DNA of 64,000 nucleotides from Bryopsis sp. KO-2023 (GCA_030272585.1 BSYQ01000016.1:1333704-1397703), one strand, 5' to 3'; positions 8,106 to 19,261 are shown, counted from the first letter of the stretch. Numbers and translations: made by a program. The notes: generated from the sequence alone by a model not told the origin.

Positions 8106-8178
8106 TCCGTCGTAGTCTAGGTGGTCAGGACATGTGGCTCTCACCCACAAGACCCGGGTTCGAGTCCCGGCAACGGAA
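8106..8178 (+). tRNA. tRNA-Glu (CTC)
   Basis: Unit 2 copy. G67 to A (8172) gives a C6.A67 mismatch in the acceptor stem, the only acceptor-stem defect among the twenty copies. Confidence 0.93.
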
Positions 8179-8234
8179 AGGGTCTTTCTTTCGGAGGAGC
8201 TCAAGTACCCACGTATTGACCGATAGTCGTTTGA

Positions 8235-8306
8235 TGCGTTGTCCGGGAGTCGAACCCGGGTCCCTTGCTTGGAAGGCAAGTATCCTAACCGTTGGACTAA
8301 CAACGC
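8235..8306 (-). tRNA. tRNA-Gly (TCC)
   Basis: Unit 2 copy, same sequence as unit 1. Confidence 0.97.
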
Positions 8307-8379
8307 CACGTAGTGGGGGAGAAAATCCACTTGCGAAACCAAGCACGGACCGTTTTCGGAGAAAAACGAAAACGATCAA

Positions 8380-8495
8380 GTTGCCCCCGCCGGATTTCCT
8401 GAGACATCCCTGATCTCGGTACTGATCGGCCCCAATCGTGCTTGATTGGCGAGTTCGGAAGGGATCGCATGTTTTCATGATGGTATGAGGGCAAC
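8380..8495 (-). rRNA. 5S rRNA
   Basis: Unit 2, copy 1/9; A18 variant. Confidence 0.93.
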
Positions 8496-8572
8496 ACGTT
8501 TGAATGCCTCCGTCGAGGGCTTTTGTACTCGTTCATCAAGCACATCCATACCTCCAAATCGAAAATAATCAA

Positions 8573-8688
8573 GTTGCCCCCGCCGGATTTCCTGAGACAT
8601 CCCTGATCTCGGTACTGATCGGCCCCAATCGTGCTTGATTGGCGAGTTCGGAAGGGATCGCATGTTTTCACGATGGTATGAGGGCAAC
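8573..8688 (-). rRNA. 5S rRNA
   Basis: Unit 2, copy 2/9; consensus-like. Confidence 0.93.
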
Positions 8689-8765
8689 ACGTTTGAATGC
8701 CTCCGTCGAGGGCTTTTGTACTCGTCCATCAAGCACATCCAAACCTCCAAATCAAAAATAATCAA

Positions 8766-8881
8766 GTTGCCCCCGCCGGATTTCCTGAGACATCCCTGAT
8801 CTCGGTACTGATCGGCCCCAATCGTGCTTGATTGGCGAGTTCGGAAGGGATCGCATGTTTTCACGATGGTATGAGGGCAAC
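8766..8881 (-). rRNA. 5S rRNA
   Basis: Unit 2, copy 3/9; consensus-like. Confidence 0.93.
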
Positions 8882-8958
8882 ACGTTTGAATGCCTCCATC
8901 GAGGGCTTTTGTACTCGTCCATCAAGCACATCCATACCTCCAAATCAAAAATAATCAA

Positions 8959-9074
8959 GTTGCCCCCGCCGGATTTCCTGAGACATCCCTGATCTCGGTA
9001 CTGATCGGCCCCAATCGTGCTTGATTGGCGAGTTCGGAAGGGATCGCATGTTTTCACGATGGTATGAGGGCAAC
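8959..9074 (-). rRNA. 5S rRNA
   Basis: Unit 2, copy 4/9; consensus-like. Confidence 0.93.
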
Positions 9075-9151
9075 ACGTTTGAATGCCTCCGTCGAGGGCT
9101 TTTGTACTCGTCCATCAATCACATCCAAACCTCCAAATCAAAAATAATCAA

Positions 9152-9267
9152 GTTGCCCCCGCCGGATTTCCTGAGACATCCCTGATCTCGGTACTGATCG
9201 GCCCCAATCGTGCTTGATTGGCGAGTTCGGAAGGGATCGCATGTTTTCACGATGGTATGAGGGCAAC
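9152..9267 (-). rRNA. 5S rRNA
   Basis: Unit 2, copy 5/9; consensus-like. Confidence 0.93.
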
Positions 9268-9344
9268 ACGTTTGAATGCCTCCGTCGAGGGCTTTTGTAC
9301 TCGTCCATCAAGCACATCCAAACCTCCAAATCAAAAATAATCAA

Positions 9345-9460
9345 GTTGCCCCCGCCGGATTTCCTGAGACATCCCTGATCTCGGTACTGATCGGCCCCAA
9401 TCGTGCTTGATTGGCGAGTTCGGAAGGGATCGCATGTTTTCACGATGGTATGAGGGCAAC
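9345..9460 (-). rRNA. 5S rRNA
   Basis: Unit 2, copy 6/9; consensus-like. Confidence 0.93.
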
Positions 9461-9537
9461 ACGTTTGAATGCCTCCGTCGAGGGCTTTTGTACTCGTCCA
9501 TCAAGCACATCCATACCTCCAAATGGAAAACGATCAA

Positions 9538-9652
9538 GTTGCCCCGCCGGATTTCCTGAGACATCCCTGATCTCGGTACTGATCGGCCCCAATCGTGCTT
9601 GATTGGCGAGTTCGGAAGGGATCGCATGTTTTCACGATGGTATGAGGGCAAC
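9538..9652 (-). rRNA. 5S rRNA
   Basis: Unit 2, copy 7/9; 115-nt form. Confidence 0.92.
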
Positions 9653-9729
9653 ACGTTTGAATGCCTCCGTCGAGGGCTTTTGTACTCGTCCATCAATCAC
9701 ATCCAAACCTCCAAATCAAAAATAATCAA

Positions 9730-9845
9730 GTTGCCCCCGCCGGATTTCCTGAGACATCCCTGATCTCGGTACTGATCGGCCCCAATCGTGCTTGATTGGC
9801 GAGTTCGGAAGGGATCGCATGTTTTCACGATGGTATGAGGGCAAC
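9730..9845 (-). rRNA. 5S rRNA
   Basis: Unit 2, copy 8/9; consensus-like. Confidence 0.93.
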
Positions 9846-9922
9846 ACGTTTGAATGCCTCCGTCGAGGGCTTTTGTACTCGTCCATCAAGCACATCCATA
9901 CCTCCAAATCCAAAAAAATCAA

Positions 9923-10038
9923 GTTGCCCCCGCCGGATTTCCTGAGACATCCCTGATCTCGGTACTGATCGGCCCCAATCGTGCTTGATTGGCGAGTTCG
10001 GAAGGGATCGCATGTTTTCACGATGGTATGAGGGCAAC
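9923..10038 (-). rRNA. 5S rRNA
   Basis: Unit 2, copy 9/9, edge copy; T7 terminator run. Confidence 0.93.
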
Positions 10039-11304
10039 ACGTTTGCATGCCTCCGTCGGGGGCTTTCGTAGCCGTTTCTCGGGCTCGCAAGCAATTAGTC
10101 TTTCAATGATTCGTGCTTTTCTTGTTGAATCGTTTTTTAAGGATGGAATTGACAATGCATTAAAACGTTATACTTTTGGGTCCCTTGAATTCGAGCTGAT
10201 TGGAGGGATTGTCCTTTTTGGGTTTAGGTTTGGCGACGTGGTTTGACTTCTCACGAGTGGCTGAGTGTGCGCCAGTGAGGGCGAGCGTCTGGGTGAGTGT
10301 GGCACGTGGGTGGGTGAAATTGTGCGGGTCAGCACGTGGGGGAGCGTGCGACGGGGACAGAGTGGAAGGGTGGGCGTGTGTGGGCGTGTGGTGGGTGAGT
10401 CAGCGCGCGGGCGAGCGCGTCAGTGCTGCAACGAAAGGACTTGGGAGGAGTTGCGTTTCTTTTTTTGTGTGTGTGGCAACGGAGTGCTCCGATCGTGGGG
10501 TGCTGGTGGGCCACCAGTGGTGGCGTTCCTGGGTTCAAGCGCGCCCTTGGTGGATGATCCGATCAGGTAATTTGGGATTATCGACGTGATCTTTCTCGGG
10601 AGAAAAAAGGGAGAGAGGGTTGGAAAAAAAACGGCCAAGCGAGAAGGGGACAAAAAAAAAGAGGGAGGAAAAAAGGAAGAGAAAGGTCCAAAGAAAAGTT
10701 TTCGATTCCAAAGGGAAGAAACAACTCTTTCGGAATAATAGAATAAACGAGAAAAAAAAAAAAAAAAAATTTTTTTTGGAGAGGAACGAAAGAGAAGAAA
10801 AAACGAACGAAAAAAAAGGTACCGAAAAAAACAGACGGAAACAACATGTTTTTTTTCATAGAAAAAGAAAATGGGTACAAAAAATTGTTTCAAAAACCAG
10901 AAAGTTTGATTAAAAAGAAGAAGAAAATCGATCTCTTCGATAAAACACGAAAAAAAGTTGGAAACTTCAAAGAAACACAAAAACCCATGAAAAACGAGCA
11001 ACTCTTTTTACACGACAATCCGGGAAACAAAATCGTAATTTATCCCTAGTACATCGAAAGCTCAACACCCGAAAGTCGCAACGATGAAAAACCTCGAAAC
11101 CACTCCTGACGACCACCGAACACCCTTCGCAATTCTTGGGGCAACCTCGTTCCCGCGCGCGAGGGCACTTGCGTTCCGTGGCTTCCCGCTACCTTCCAAA
11201 CTCTACAACGCTCCGTAACTTTCCGATCGTTGCTCCGTTGGATTCGCGGCACGGACCGTCCCAATCCGTATCGAAAATTCCTTCCCTCTTTACGTCCTCC
11301 ACCT

Positions 11305-11377
11305 TCCGTCGTAGTCTAGGTGGTCAGGACATGTGGCTCTCACCCACAAGACCCGGGTTCGAGTCCCGGCGACGGAA
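11305..11377 (+). tRNA. tRNA-Glu (CTC)
   Basis: Unit 3 copy, intact cloverleaf. Confidence 0.97.
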
Positions 11378-11433
11378 AGGGTCTTTCTTTCGGAGGAGCT
11401 CAAGTACCCACGTATCGACCGATAGTCGTTTGA

Positions 11434-11505
11434 TGCGTTGTCCGGGAGTCGAACCCGGGTCCCTTGCTTGGAAGGCAAGTATCCTAACCGTTGGACTAAC
11501 AACGC
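11434..11505 (-). tRNA. tRNA-Gly (TCC)
   Basis: Unit 3 copy, intact. Confidence 0.97.
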
Positions 11506-11578
11506 CACGTAGTGGGGGAGAAAATCCACTTGCGAAACCAAGCACGGACCGTTTTCGGAGAAAAACGAAAACGATCAA

Positions 11579-11694
11579 GTTGCCCCCGCCGGATTTCCTG
11601 AGACATCCCTGATCTCGGTACTGATCGGCCCCAATCGTGCTTGATTGGCGAGTTCGGAAGGGATCGCATGTTTTCATGATGGTATGAGGGCAAC
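11579..11694 (-). rRNA. 5S rRNA
   Basis: Unit 3, copy 1/8; A18 variant. Confidence 0.93.
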
Positions 11695-11771
11695 ACGTTT
11701 GAATGCCTCCGTCGAGGGCTTTTGTACTCGTTCATCAAGCACATCCATACCTCCAAATCGAAAATAATCAA

Positions 11772-11887
11772 GTTGCCCCCGCCGGATTTCCTGAGACATC
11801 CCTGATCTCGGTACTGATCGGCCCCAATCGTGCTTGATTGGCGAGTTCGGAAGGGATCGCATGTTTTCACGATGGTATGAGGGCAAC
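11772..11887 (-). rRNA. 5S rRNA
   Basis: Unit 3, copy 2/8; consensus-like. Confidence 0.93.
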
Positions 11888-11964
11888 ACGTTTGAATGCC
11901 TCCGTCGAGGGCTTTTGTACTCGTCCATCAAGCACATCCAAACCTCCAAATCAAAAATAATCAA

Positions 11965-12080
11965 GTTGCCCCCGCCGGATTTCCTGAGACATCCCTGATC
12001 TCGGTACTGATCGGCCCCAATCGTGCTTGATTGGCGAGTTCGGAAGGGATCGCATGTTTTCACGATGGTATGAGGGCAAC
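11965..12080 (-). rRNA. 5S rRNA
   Basis: Unit 3, copy 3/8; consensus-like. Confidence 0.93.
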
Positions 12081-12157
12081 ACGTTTGAATGCCTCCATCG
12101 AGGGCTTTTGTACTCGTCCATCAAGCACATCCATACCTCCAAATCAAAAATAATCAA

Positions 12158-12273
12158 GTTGCCCCCGCCGGATTTCCTGAGACATCCCTGATCTCGGTAC
12201 TGATCGGCCCCAATCGTGCTTGATTGGCGAGTTCGGAAGGGATCGCATGTTTTCACGATGGTATGAGGGCAAC
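12158..12273 (-). rRNA. 5S rRNA
   Basis: Unit 3, copy 4/8; consensus-like. Confidence 0.93.
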
Positions 12274-12350
12274 ACGTTTGAATGCCTCCGTCGAGGGCTT
12301 TTGTACTCGTCCATCAATCACATCCAAACCTCCAAATCAAAAATAATCAA

Positions 12351-12466
12351 GTTGCCCCCGCCGGATTTCCTGAGACATCCCTGATCTCGGTACTGATCGG
12401 CCCCAATCGTGCTTGATTGGCGAGTTCGGAAGGGATCGCATGTTTTCACGATGGTATGAGGGCAAC
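12351..12466 (-). rRNA. 5S rRNA
   Basis: Unit 3, copy 5/8; consensus-like. Confidence 0.93.
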
Positions 12467-12543
12467 ACGTTTGAATGCCTCCGTCGAGGGCTTTTGTACT
12501 CGTCCATCAAGCACATCCAAACCTCCAAATCAAAAATAATCAA

Positions 12544-12659
12544 GTTGCCCCCGCCGGATTTCCTGAGACATCCCTGATCTCGGTACTGATCGGCCCCAAT
12601 CGTGCTTGATTGGCGAGTTCGGAAGGGATCGCATGTTTTCACGATGGTATGAGGGCAAC
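12544..12659 (-). rRNA. 5S rRNA
   Basis: Unit 3, copy 6/8; consensus-like. Confidence 0.93.
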
Positions 12660-12736
12660 ACGTTTGAATGCCTCCGTCGAGGGCTTTTGTACTCGTCCAT
12701 CAAGCACATCCATACCTCCAAATCGAAAACGATCAA

Positions 12737-12851
12737 GTTGCCCCGCCGGATTTCCTGAGACATCCCTGATCTCGGTACTGATCGGCCCCAATCGTGCTTG
12801 ATTGGCGAGTTCGGAAGGGATCGCATGTTTTCACGATGGTATGAGGGCAAC
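12737..12851 (-). rRNA. 5S rRNA
   Basis: Unit 3, copy 7/8; 115-nt form. Confidence 0.92.
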
Positions 12852-12928
12852 ACGTTTGAATGCCTCCGTCGAGGGCTTTTGTACTCGTCCATCAATCACA
12901 TCCAAACCTCCAAATCAAAAATAATCAA

Positions 12929-13044
12929 GTTGCCCCCGCCGGATTTCCTGAGACATCCCTGATCTCGGTACTGATCGGCCCCAATCGTGCTTGATTGGCG
13001 AGTTCAGAAGGGATCGCATGTTTTCACGATGGTATGAGGGCAAC
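12929..13044 (-). rRNA. 5S rRNA
   Basis: Unit 3, copy 8/8, edge copy; C39T. Confidence 0.9.
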
Positions 13045-14317
13045 ACGTTTGTATGCCTCCGTCGGGGGCTTTCGTAGCCGTTTCTCGGGCTCGCAAGCAA
13101 TTAGTCTTTCAATGATTCGTGCTTTTCTTGTTGAATCGTTTTTTAAGGATGGAATTGACAATGCATTAAAACGTTATACTTTTGGGTCCCTTGAATTCGA
13201 GCTGATTGGAGGGATTGTCCTTTTTGGGTTTAGGTTTGGCGACGTGGTTTGACTTCTCACGAGTGGCTGAGTGTGCGCCAGTGAGGGCGAGCGTCTGGGT
13301 GAGTGTGGCACGTGGGTGGGTGAAATTGTGCGGGTCAGCACGTGGGGGAGCGTGCGACGGGGACAGAGTGGAAGGGTGGGCGTGTGTGGGCGTGTGGTGG
13401 GTGAGTCAGCGCGCGGGCGAGCGCGTCAGTGCTGCAACGAAAGGACTTGGGAGGAGTTGCGTTTCCTTTTTATGTGTGTGTGGCAACGGAGTGCTCCGAT
13501 CGTGGGGTGCTGGTGGGCCACCAGTGGTGGCGTTCCTGGGTTCAAGCGCGCCCTTGGTGGATGATCCGATCAGGTAATTTGGGATTATCGACGTGATCTT
13601 TCTCGGGAGAAAAAAGGGAGAGAGGGTTGGAAAAAAAACGGCCAAGCGAGAAGGGGACAAAAAAAAAGAGGGAGGAAAAAAGGAAGAGAAAGGTCCAAAG
13701 AAAAGTTTTCGATTCCAAAGGGAAGAAACAACTCTTTCGGAATAATAGAATAAACGAGAAAAAAAAAAAAAAAAAAAAAAAATTTTTTTTGGAGAGGAAC
13801 GAAAGAGAAGAAAAAACGAACGAAAAAAAAGGTACCGAAAAAAACAGACGGAAACAACATGTTTTTTTTCATAGAAAAAGAAAATGGGTACAAAAAATTG
13901 TTTCAAAAACCAGAAAGTTTGATTAAAAAGAAGAAGAAAATCGATCTCTTCGATAAAACACGAAAAAAAGTTGGAAACTTCAAAGAAACACAAAAACCCA
14001 TGAAAAACGAGCAACTCTTTTTACACGACAATCCGGGAAACAAAATCGTAATTTATCCCTAGTACATCGAAAGCTCAACACCCGAAAGTCGCAACGATGA
14101 AAAACCTCGAAACCACTCCTGACGACCACCGAACACCCTTCGCAATTCTTGGGGCAACCTCGTTCCCGCGCGCGAGGGCACTTGCGTTCCGTGGCTTCCC
14201 GCTACCTTCCAAACTCTACAACGCTCCGTAACTTTCCGATCGTTGCTCCGTTGGATTCGCGGCACGGACCGTCCCAATCCGTATCGAAAATTCCTTCCCT
14301 CTTTACGTCCTCCACCT

Positions 14318-14390
14318 TCCGTCGTAGTCTAGGTGGTCAGGACATGTGGCTCTCACCCACAAGACCCGGGTTCGAGTCCCGGCGACGGAA
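14318..14390 (+). tRNA. tRNA-Glu (CTC)
   Basis: Unit 4 copy, intact. Confidence 0.97.
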
Positions 14391-14446
14391 AGGGTCTTTC
14401 TTTCGGAGGAGCTCAAGTACCCACGTATTGACCGATAGTCGTTTGA

Positions 14447-14518
14447 TGCGTTGTCCGGGAGTCGAACCCGGGTCCCTTGCTTGGAAGGCAAGTATCCTAA
14501 CCGTTGGACTAACAACGC
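14447..14518 (-). tRNA. tRNA-Gly (TCC)
   Basis: Unit 4 copy, intact. Confidence 0.97.
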
Positions 14519-14591
14519 CACGTAGTGGGGGAGAAAATCCACTTGCGAAACCAAGCACGGACCGTTTTCGGAGAAAAACGAAAACGATCAA

Positions 14592-14707
14592 GTTGCCCCC
14601 GCCGGATTTCCTGAGACATCCCTGATCTCGGTACTGATCGGCCCCAATCGTGCTTGATTGGCGAGTTCGGAAGGGATCGCATGTTTTCATGATGGTATGA
14701 GGGCAAC
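14592..14707 (-). rRNA. 5S rRNA
   Basis: Unit 4, copy 1/9; A18 variant. Confidence 0.93.
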
Positions 14708-14784
14708 ACGTTTGAATGCCTCCGTCGAGGGCTTTTGTACTCGTTCATCAAGCACATCCATACCTCCAAATCGAAAATAATCAA

Positions 14785-14900
14785 GTTGCCCCCGCCGGAT
14801 TTCCTGAGACATCCCTGATCTCGGTACTGATCGGCCCCAATCGTGCTTGATTGGCGAGTTCGGAAGGGATCGCATGTTTTCACGATGGTATGAGGGCAAC
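14785..14900 (-). rRNA. 5S rRNA
   Basis: Unit 4, copy 2/9; consensus-like. Confidence 0.93.
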
Positions 14901-14977
14901 ACGTTTGAATGCCTCCGTCGAGGGCTTTTGTACTCGTCCATCAAGCACATCCAAACCTCCAAATCAAAAATAATCAA

Positions 14978-15093
14978 GTTGCCCCCGCCGGATTTCCTGA
15001 GACATCCCTGATCTCGGTACTGATCGGCCCCAATCGTGCTTGATTGGCGAGTTCGGAAGGGATCGCATGTTTTCACGATGGTATGAGGGCAAC
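14978..15093 (-). rRNA. 5S rRNA
   Basis: Unit 4, copy 3/9; consensus-like. Confidence 0.93.
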
Positions 15094-15170
15094 ACGTTTG
15101 AATGCCTCCATCGAGGGCTTTTGTACTCGTCCATCAAGCACATCCATACCTCCAAATCAAAAATAATCAA

Positions 15171-15286
15171 GTTGCCCCCGCCGGATTTCCTGAGACATCC
15201 CTGATCTCGGTACTGATCGGCCCCAATCGTGCTTGATTGGCGAGTTCGGAAGGGATCGCATGTTTTCACGATGGTATGAGGGCAAC
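15171..15286 (-). rRNA. 5S rRNA
   Basis: Unit 4, copy 4/9; consensus-like. Confidence 0.93.
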
Positions 15287-15363
15287 ACGTTTGAATGCCT
15301 CCGTCGAGGGCTTTTGTACTCGTCCATCAATCACATCCAAACCTCCAAATCAAAAATAATCAA

Positions 15364-15479
15364 GTTGCCCCCGCCGGATTTCCTGAGACATCCCTGATCT
15401 CGGTACTGATCGGCCCCAATCGTGCTTGATTGGCGAGTTCGGAAGGGATCGCATGTTTTCACGATGGTATGAGGGCAAC
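15364..15479 (-). rRNA. 5S rRNA
   Basis: Unit 4, copy 5/9; consensus-like. Confidence 0.93.
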
Positions 15480-15556
15480 ACGTTTGAATGCCTCCGTCGA
15501 GGGCTTTTGTACTCGTCCATCAAGCACATCCAAACCTCCAAATCAAAAATAATCAA

Positions 15557-15672
15557 GTTGCCCCCGCCGGATTTCCTGAGACATCCCTGATCTCGGTACT
15601 GATCGGCCCCAATCGTGCTTGATTGGCGAGTTCGGAAGGGATCGCATGTTTTCACGATGGTATGAGGGCAAC
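15557..15672 (-). rRNA. 5S rRNA
   Basis: Unit 4, copy 6/9; consensus-like. Confidence 0.93.
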
Positions 15673-15749
15673 ACGTTTGAATGCCTCCGTCGAGGGCTTT
15701 TGTACTCGTCCATCAAGCACATCCATACCTCCAAATCGAAAACGATCAA

Positions 15750-15864
15750 GTTGCCCCGCCGGATTTCCTGAGACATCCCTGATCTCGGTACTGATCGGCC
15801 CCAATCGTGCTTGATTGGCGAGTTCGGAAGGGATCGCATGTTTTCACGATGGTATGAGGGCAAC
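15750..15864 (-). rRNA. 5S rRNA
   Basis: Unit 4, copy 7/9; 115-nt form. Confidence 0.92.
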
Positions 15865-15941
15865 ACGTTTGAATGCCTCCGTCGAGGGCTTTTGTACTCG
15901 TCCATCAATCACATCCAAACCTCCAAATCAAAAATAATCAA

Positions 15942-16057
15942 GTTGCCCCCGCCGGATTTCCTGAGACATCCCTGATCTCGGTACTGATCGGCCCCAATCG
16001 TGCTTGATTGGCGAGTTCGGAAGGGATCGCATGTTTTCACGATGGTATGAGGGCAAC
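15942..16057 (-). rRNA. 5S rRNA
   Basis: Unit 4, copy 8/9; consensus-like. Confidence 0.93.
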
Positions 16058-16134
16058 ACGTTTGAATGCCTCCGTCGAGGGCTTTTGTACTCGTCCATCA
16101 AGCACATCCATACCTCCAAATCCAAAAAAATCAA

Positions 16135-16250
16135 GTTGCCCCCGCCGGATTTCCTGAGACATCCCTGATCTCGGTACTGATCGGCCCCAATCGTGCTTGA
16201 TTGGCGAGTTCGGAAGGGATCGCATGTTTTCACGATGGTATGAGGGCAAC
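16135..16250 (-). rRNA. 5S rRNA
   Basis: Unit 4, copy 9/9, edge copy; T7 terminator run. Confidence 0.93.
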
Positions 16251-17521
16251 ACGTTTGCATGCCTCCGTCGGGGGCTTTCGTAGCCGTTTCTCGGGCTCGC
16301 AAGCAATTAGTCTTTCAATGATTCGTGCTTTTCTTGTTGAATCGTTTTTTAAGGATGGAATTGACAATGCATTAAAACGTTATACTTTTGGGTCCCTTGA
16401 ATTCGAGCTGATTGGAGGGATTGTCCTTTTTGGGTTTAGGTTTGGCGACGTGGTTTGACTTCTCACGAGTGGCTGAGTGTGCGCCAGTGAGGGCGAGCGT
16501 CTGGGTGAGTGTGGCACGTGGGTGGGTGAAATTGTGCGGGTCAGCACGTGGGGGAGCGTGCGACGGGGACAGAGTGGAAGGGTGGGCGTGTGTGGGCGTG
16601 TGGTGGGTGAGTCAGCGCGCGGGCGAGCGCGTCAGTGCTGCAACGAAAGGACTTGGGAGGAGTTGCGTTTCTTTTTTTGTGTGTGTGGCAACGGAGTGCT
16701 CCGATCGTGGGGTGCTGGTGGGCCACCAGTGGTGGCGTTCCTGGGTTCAAGCGCGCCCTTGGTGGATGATCCGATCAGGTAATTTGGGATTATCGACGTG
16801 ATCTTTCTCGGGAGAAAAAAGGGAGAGAGGGTTGGAAAAAAAACGGCCAAGCGAGAAGGGGACAAAAAAAAAGAGGGAGGAAAAAAGGAAGAGAAAGGTC
16901 CAAAGAAAAGTTTTCGATTCCAAAGGGAAGAAACAACTCTTTCGGAATAATAGAATAAACGAGAAAAAAAAAAAAAAAAAAAAAAAATTTTTTTGGAGAG
17001 GAACGAAAGAGAAGAAAAAACGAACGAAAAAAAAGGTACCGAAAAAAACAGACGGAAACAACATGTTTTTTTTCATAGAAAAAGAAAATGGGTACAAAAA
17101 ATTGTTTCAAAAACCAGAAAGTTTGATTAAAAAGAAGAAGAAAATCGATCTCTTCGATAAAACACGAAAAAAAGTTGGAAACTTCAAAGAAACACAAAAA
17201 CCCATGAAAAACGAGCAACTCTTTTTACACGACAATCCGGGAAACAAAATCGTAATTTATCCCTAGTACATCGAAAGCTCAACACCCGAAAGTCGCAACG
17301 ATGAAAAACCTCGAAACCACTCCTGACGACCACCGAACACCCTTCGCAATTCTTGGGGCAACCTCGTTCCCGCGCGCGAGGGCACTTGCGTTCCGTGGCT
17401 TCCCGCTACCTTCCAAACTCTACAACGCTCCGTAACTTTCCGATCGTTGCTCCGTTGGATTCGCGGCACGGACCGTCCCAATCCGTATCGAAAATTCCTT
17501 CCCTCTTTACGTCCTCCACCT

Positions 17522-17594
17522 TCCGTCGTAGTCTAGGTGGTCAGGACATGTGGCTCTCACCCACAAGACCCGGGTTCGAGTCCCGGCGACGGAA
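17522..17594 (+). tRNA. tRNA-Glu (CTC)
   Basis: Unit 5 copy, intact. Confidence 0.97.
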
Positions 17595-17650
17595 AGGGTC
17601 TTTCTTTCGGAGGAGCTCAAGTACCCACGTATTGACCGATAGTCGTTTGA

Positions 17651-17722
17651 TGCGTTGTCCGGGAGTCGAACCCGGGTCCCTTGCTTGGAAGGCAAGTATC
17701 CTAACCGTTGGACTAACAACGC
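17651..17722 (-). tRNA. tRNA-Gly (TCC)
   Basis: Unit 5 copy, intact. Confidence 0.97.
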
Positions 17723-17795
17723 CACGTAGTGGGGGAGAAAATCCACTTGCGAAACCAAGCACGGACCGTTTTCGGAGAAAAACGAAAACGATCAA

Positions 17796-17911
17796 GTTGC
17801 CCCCGCCGGATTTCCTGAGACATCCCTGATCTCGGTACTGATCGGCCCCAATCGTGCTTGATTGGCGAGTTCGGAAGGGATCGCATGTTTTCATGATGGT
17901 ATGAGGGCAAC
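17796..17911 (-). rRNA. 5S rRNA
   Basis: Unit 5, copy 1/9; A18 variant. Confidence 0.93.
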
Positions 17912-17988
17912 ACGTTTGAATGCCTCCGTCGAGGGCTTTTGTACTCGTTCATCAAGCACATCCATACCTCCAAATCGAAAATAATCAA

Positions 17989-18104
17989 GTTGCCCCCGCC
18001 GGATTTCCTGAGACATCCCTGATCTCGGTACTGATCGGCCCCAATCGTGCTTGATTGGCGAGTTCGGAAGGGATCGCATGTTTTCACGATGGTATGAGGG
18101 CAAC
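17989..18104 (-). rRNA. 5S rRNA
   Basis: Unit 5, copy 2/9; consensus-like. Confidence 0.93.
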
Positions 18105-18181
18105 ACGTTTGAATGCCTCCGTCGAGGGCTTTTGTACTCGTCCATCAAGCACATCCAAACCTCCAAATCAAAAATAATCAA

Positions 18182-18297
18182 GTTGCCCCCGCCGGATTTC
18201 CTGAGACATCCCTGATCTCGGTACTGATCGGCCCCAATCGTGCTTGATTGGCGAGTTCGGAAGGGATCGCATGTTTTCACGATGGTATGAGGGCAAC
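18182..18297 (-). rRNA. 5S rRNA
   Basis: Unit 5, copy 3/9; consensus-like. Confidence 0.93.
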
Positions 18298-18374
18298 ACG
18301 TTTGAATGCCTCCATCGAGGGCTTTTGTACTCGTCCATCAAGCACATCCATACCTCCAAATCAAAAATAATCAA

Positions 18375-18490
18375 GTTGCCCCCGCCGGATTTCCTGAGAC
18401 ATCCCTGATCTCGGTACTGATCGGCCCCAATCGTGCTTGATTGGCGAGTTCGGAAGGGATCGCATGTTTTCACGATGGTATGAGGGCAAC
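18375..18490 (-). rRNA. 5S rRNA
   Basis: Unit 5, copy 4/9; consensus-like. Confidence 0.93.
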
Positions 18491-18567
18491 ACGTTTGAAT
18501 GCCTCCGTCGAGGGCTTTTGTACTCGTCCATCAATCACATCCAAACCTCCAAATCAAAAATAATCAA

Positions 18568-18683
18568 GTTGCCCCCGCCGGATTTCCTGAGACATCCCTG
18601 ATCTCGGTACTGATCGGCCCCAATCGTGCTTGATTGGCGAGTTCGGAAGGGATCGCATGTTTTCACGATGGTATGAGGGCAAC
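18568..18683 (-). rRNA. 5S rRNA
   Basis: Unit 5, copy 5/9; consensus-like. Confidence 0.93.
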
Positions 18684-18760
18684 ACGTTTGAATGCCTCCG
18701 TCGAGGGCTTTTGTACTCGTCCATCAAGCACATCCAAACCTCCAAATCAAAAATAATCAA

Positions 18761-18876
18761 GTTGCCCCCGCCGGATTTCCTGAGACATCCCTGATCTCGG
18801 TACTGATCGGCCCCAATCGTGCTTGATTGGCGAGTTCGGAAGGGATCGCATGTTTTCACGATGGTATGAGGGCAAC
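18761..18876 (-). rRNA. 5S rRNA
   Basis: Unit 5, copy 6/9; consensus-like. Confidence 0.93.
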
Positions 18877-18953
18877 ACGTTTGAATGCCTCCGTCGAGGG
18901 CTTTTGTACTCGTCCATCAAGCACATCCATACCTCCAAATCGAAAACGATCAA

Positions 18954-19068
18954 GTTGCCCCGCCGGATTTCCTGAGACATCCCTGATCTCGGTACTGATC
19001 GGCCCCAATCGTGCTTGATTGGCGAGTTCGGAAGGGATCGCATGTTTTCACGATGGTATGAGGGCAAC
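18954..19068 (-). rRNA. 5S rRNA
   Basis: Unit 5, copy 7/9; 115-nt form. Confidence 0.92.
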
Positions 19069-19145
19069 ACGTTTGAATGCCTCCGTCGAGGGCTTTTGTA
19101 CTCGTCCATCAATCACATCCAAACCTCCAAATCAAAAATAATCAA

Positions 19146-19261
19146 GTTGCCCCCGCCGGATTTCCTGAGACATCCCTGATCTCGGTACTGATCGGCCCCA
19201 ATCGTGCTTGATTGGCGAGTTCGGAAGGGATCGCATGTTTTCACGATGGTATGAGGGCAAC
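19146..19261 (-). rRNA. 5S rRNA
   Basis: Unit 5, copy 8/9; consensus-like. Confidence 0.93.

Larger units (their letters stand above)
6834..10038. repeat. Array unit 2 (9 5S genes)
   Basis: Spacer 6834-8105 is the first complete one. Parts: ~50 bp of degenerate 5S upstream flank; ~170 bp AT-mixed; a G-rich, GT-rich stretch (about 7045-7200); a hairpin region with a CTGGTGGGCCACCAG palindrome (7300s); ~450 bp of purine/A-rich DNA with an A25T7 homopolymer; then a pyrimidine-rich leader into tRNA-Glu. No gene recognised in it. Confidence 0.93.
10039..13044. repeat. Array unit 3 (8 5S genes)
   Basis: Spacer 10039-11304, A18T8. The 5S set repeats unit 1 variant for variant (A18 in copy 1, 115-nt copy 7, C39T in copy 8). 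Confidence 0.93.
13045..16250. repeat. Array unit 4 (9 5S genes)
   Basis: Spacer 13045-14317, A24T8; shares TTTCCTTTTTATG with the unit 2 spacer, where all others read TTTCTTTTTTTGTG. Confidence 0.93.
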
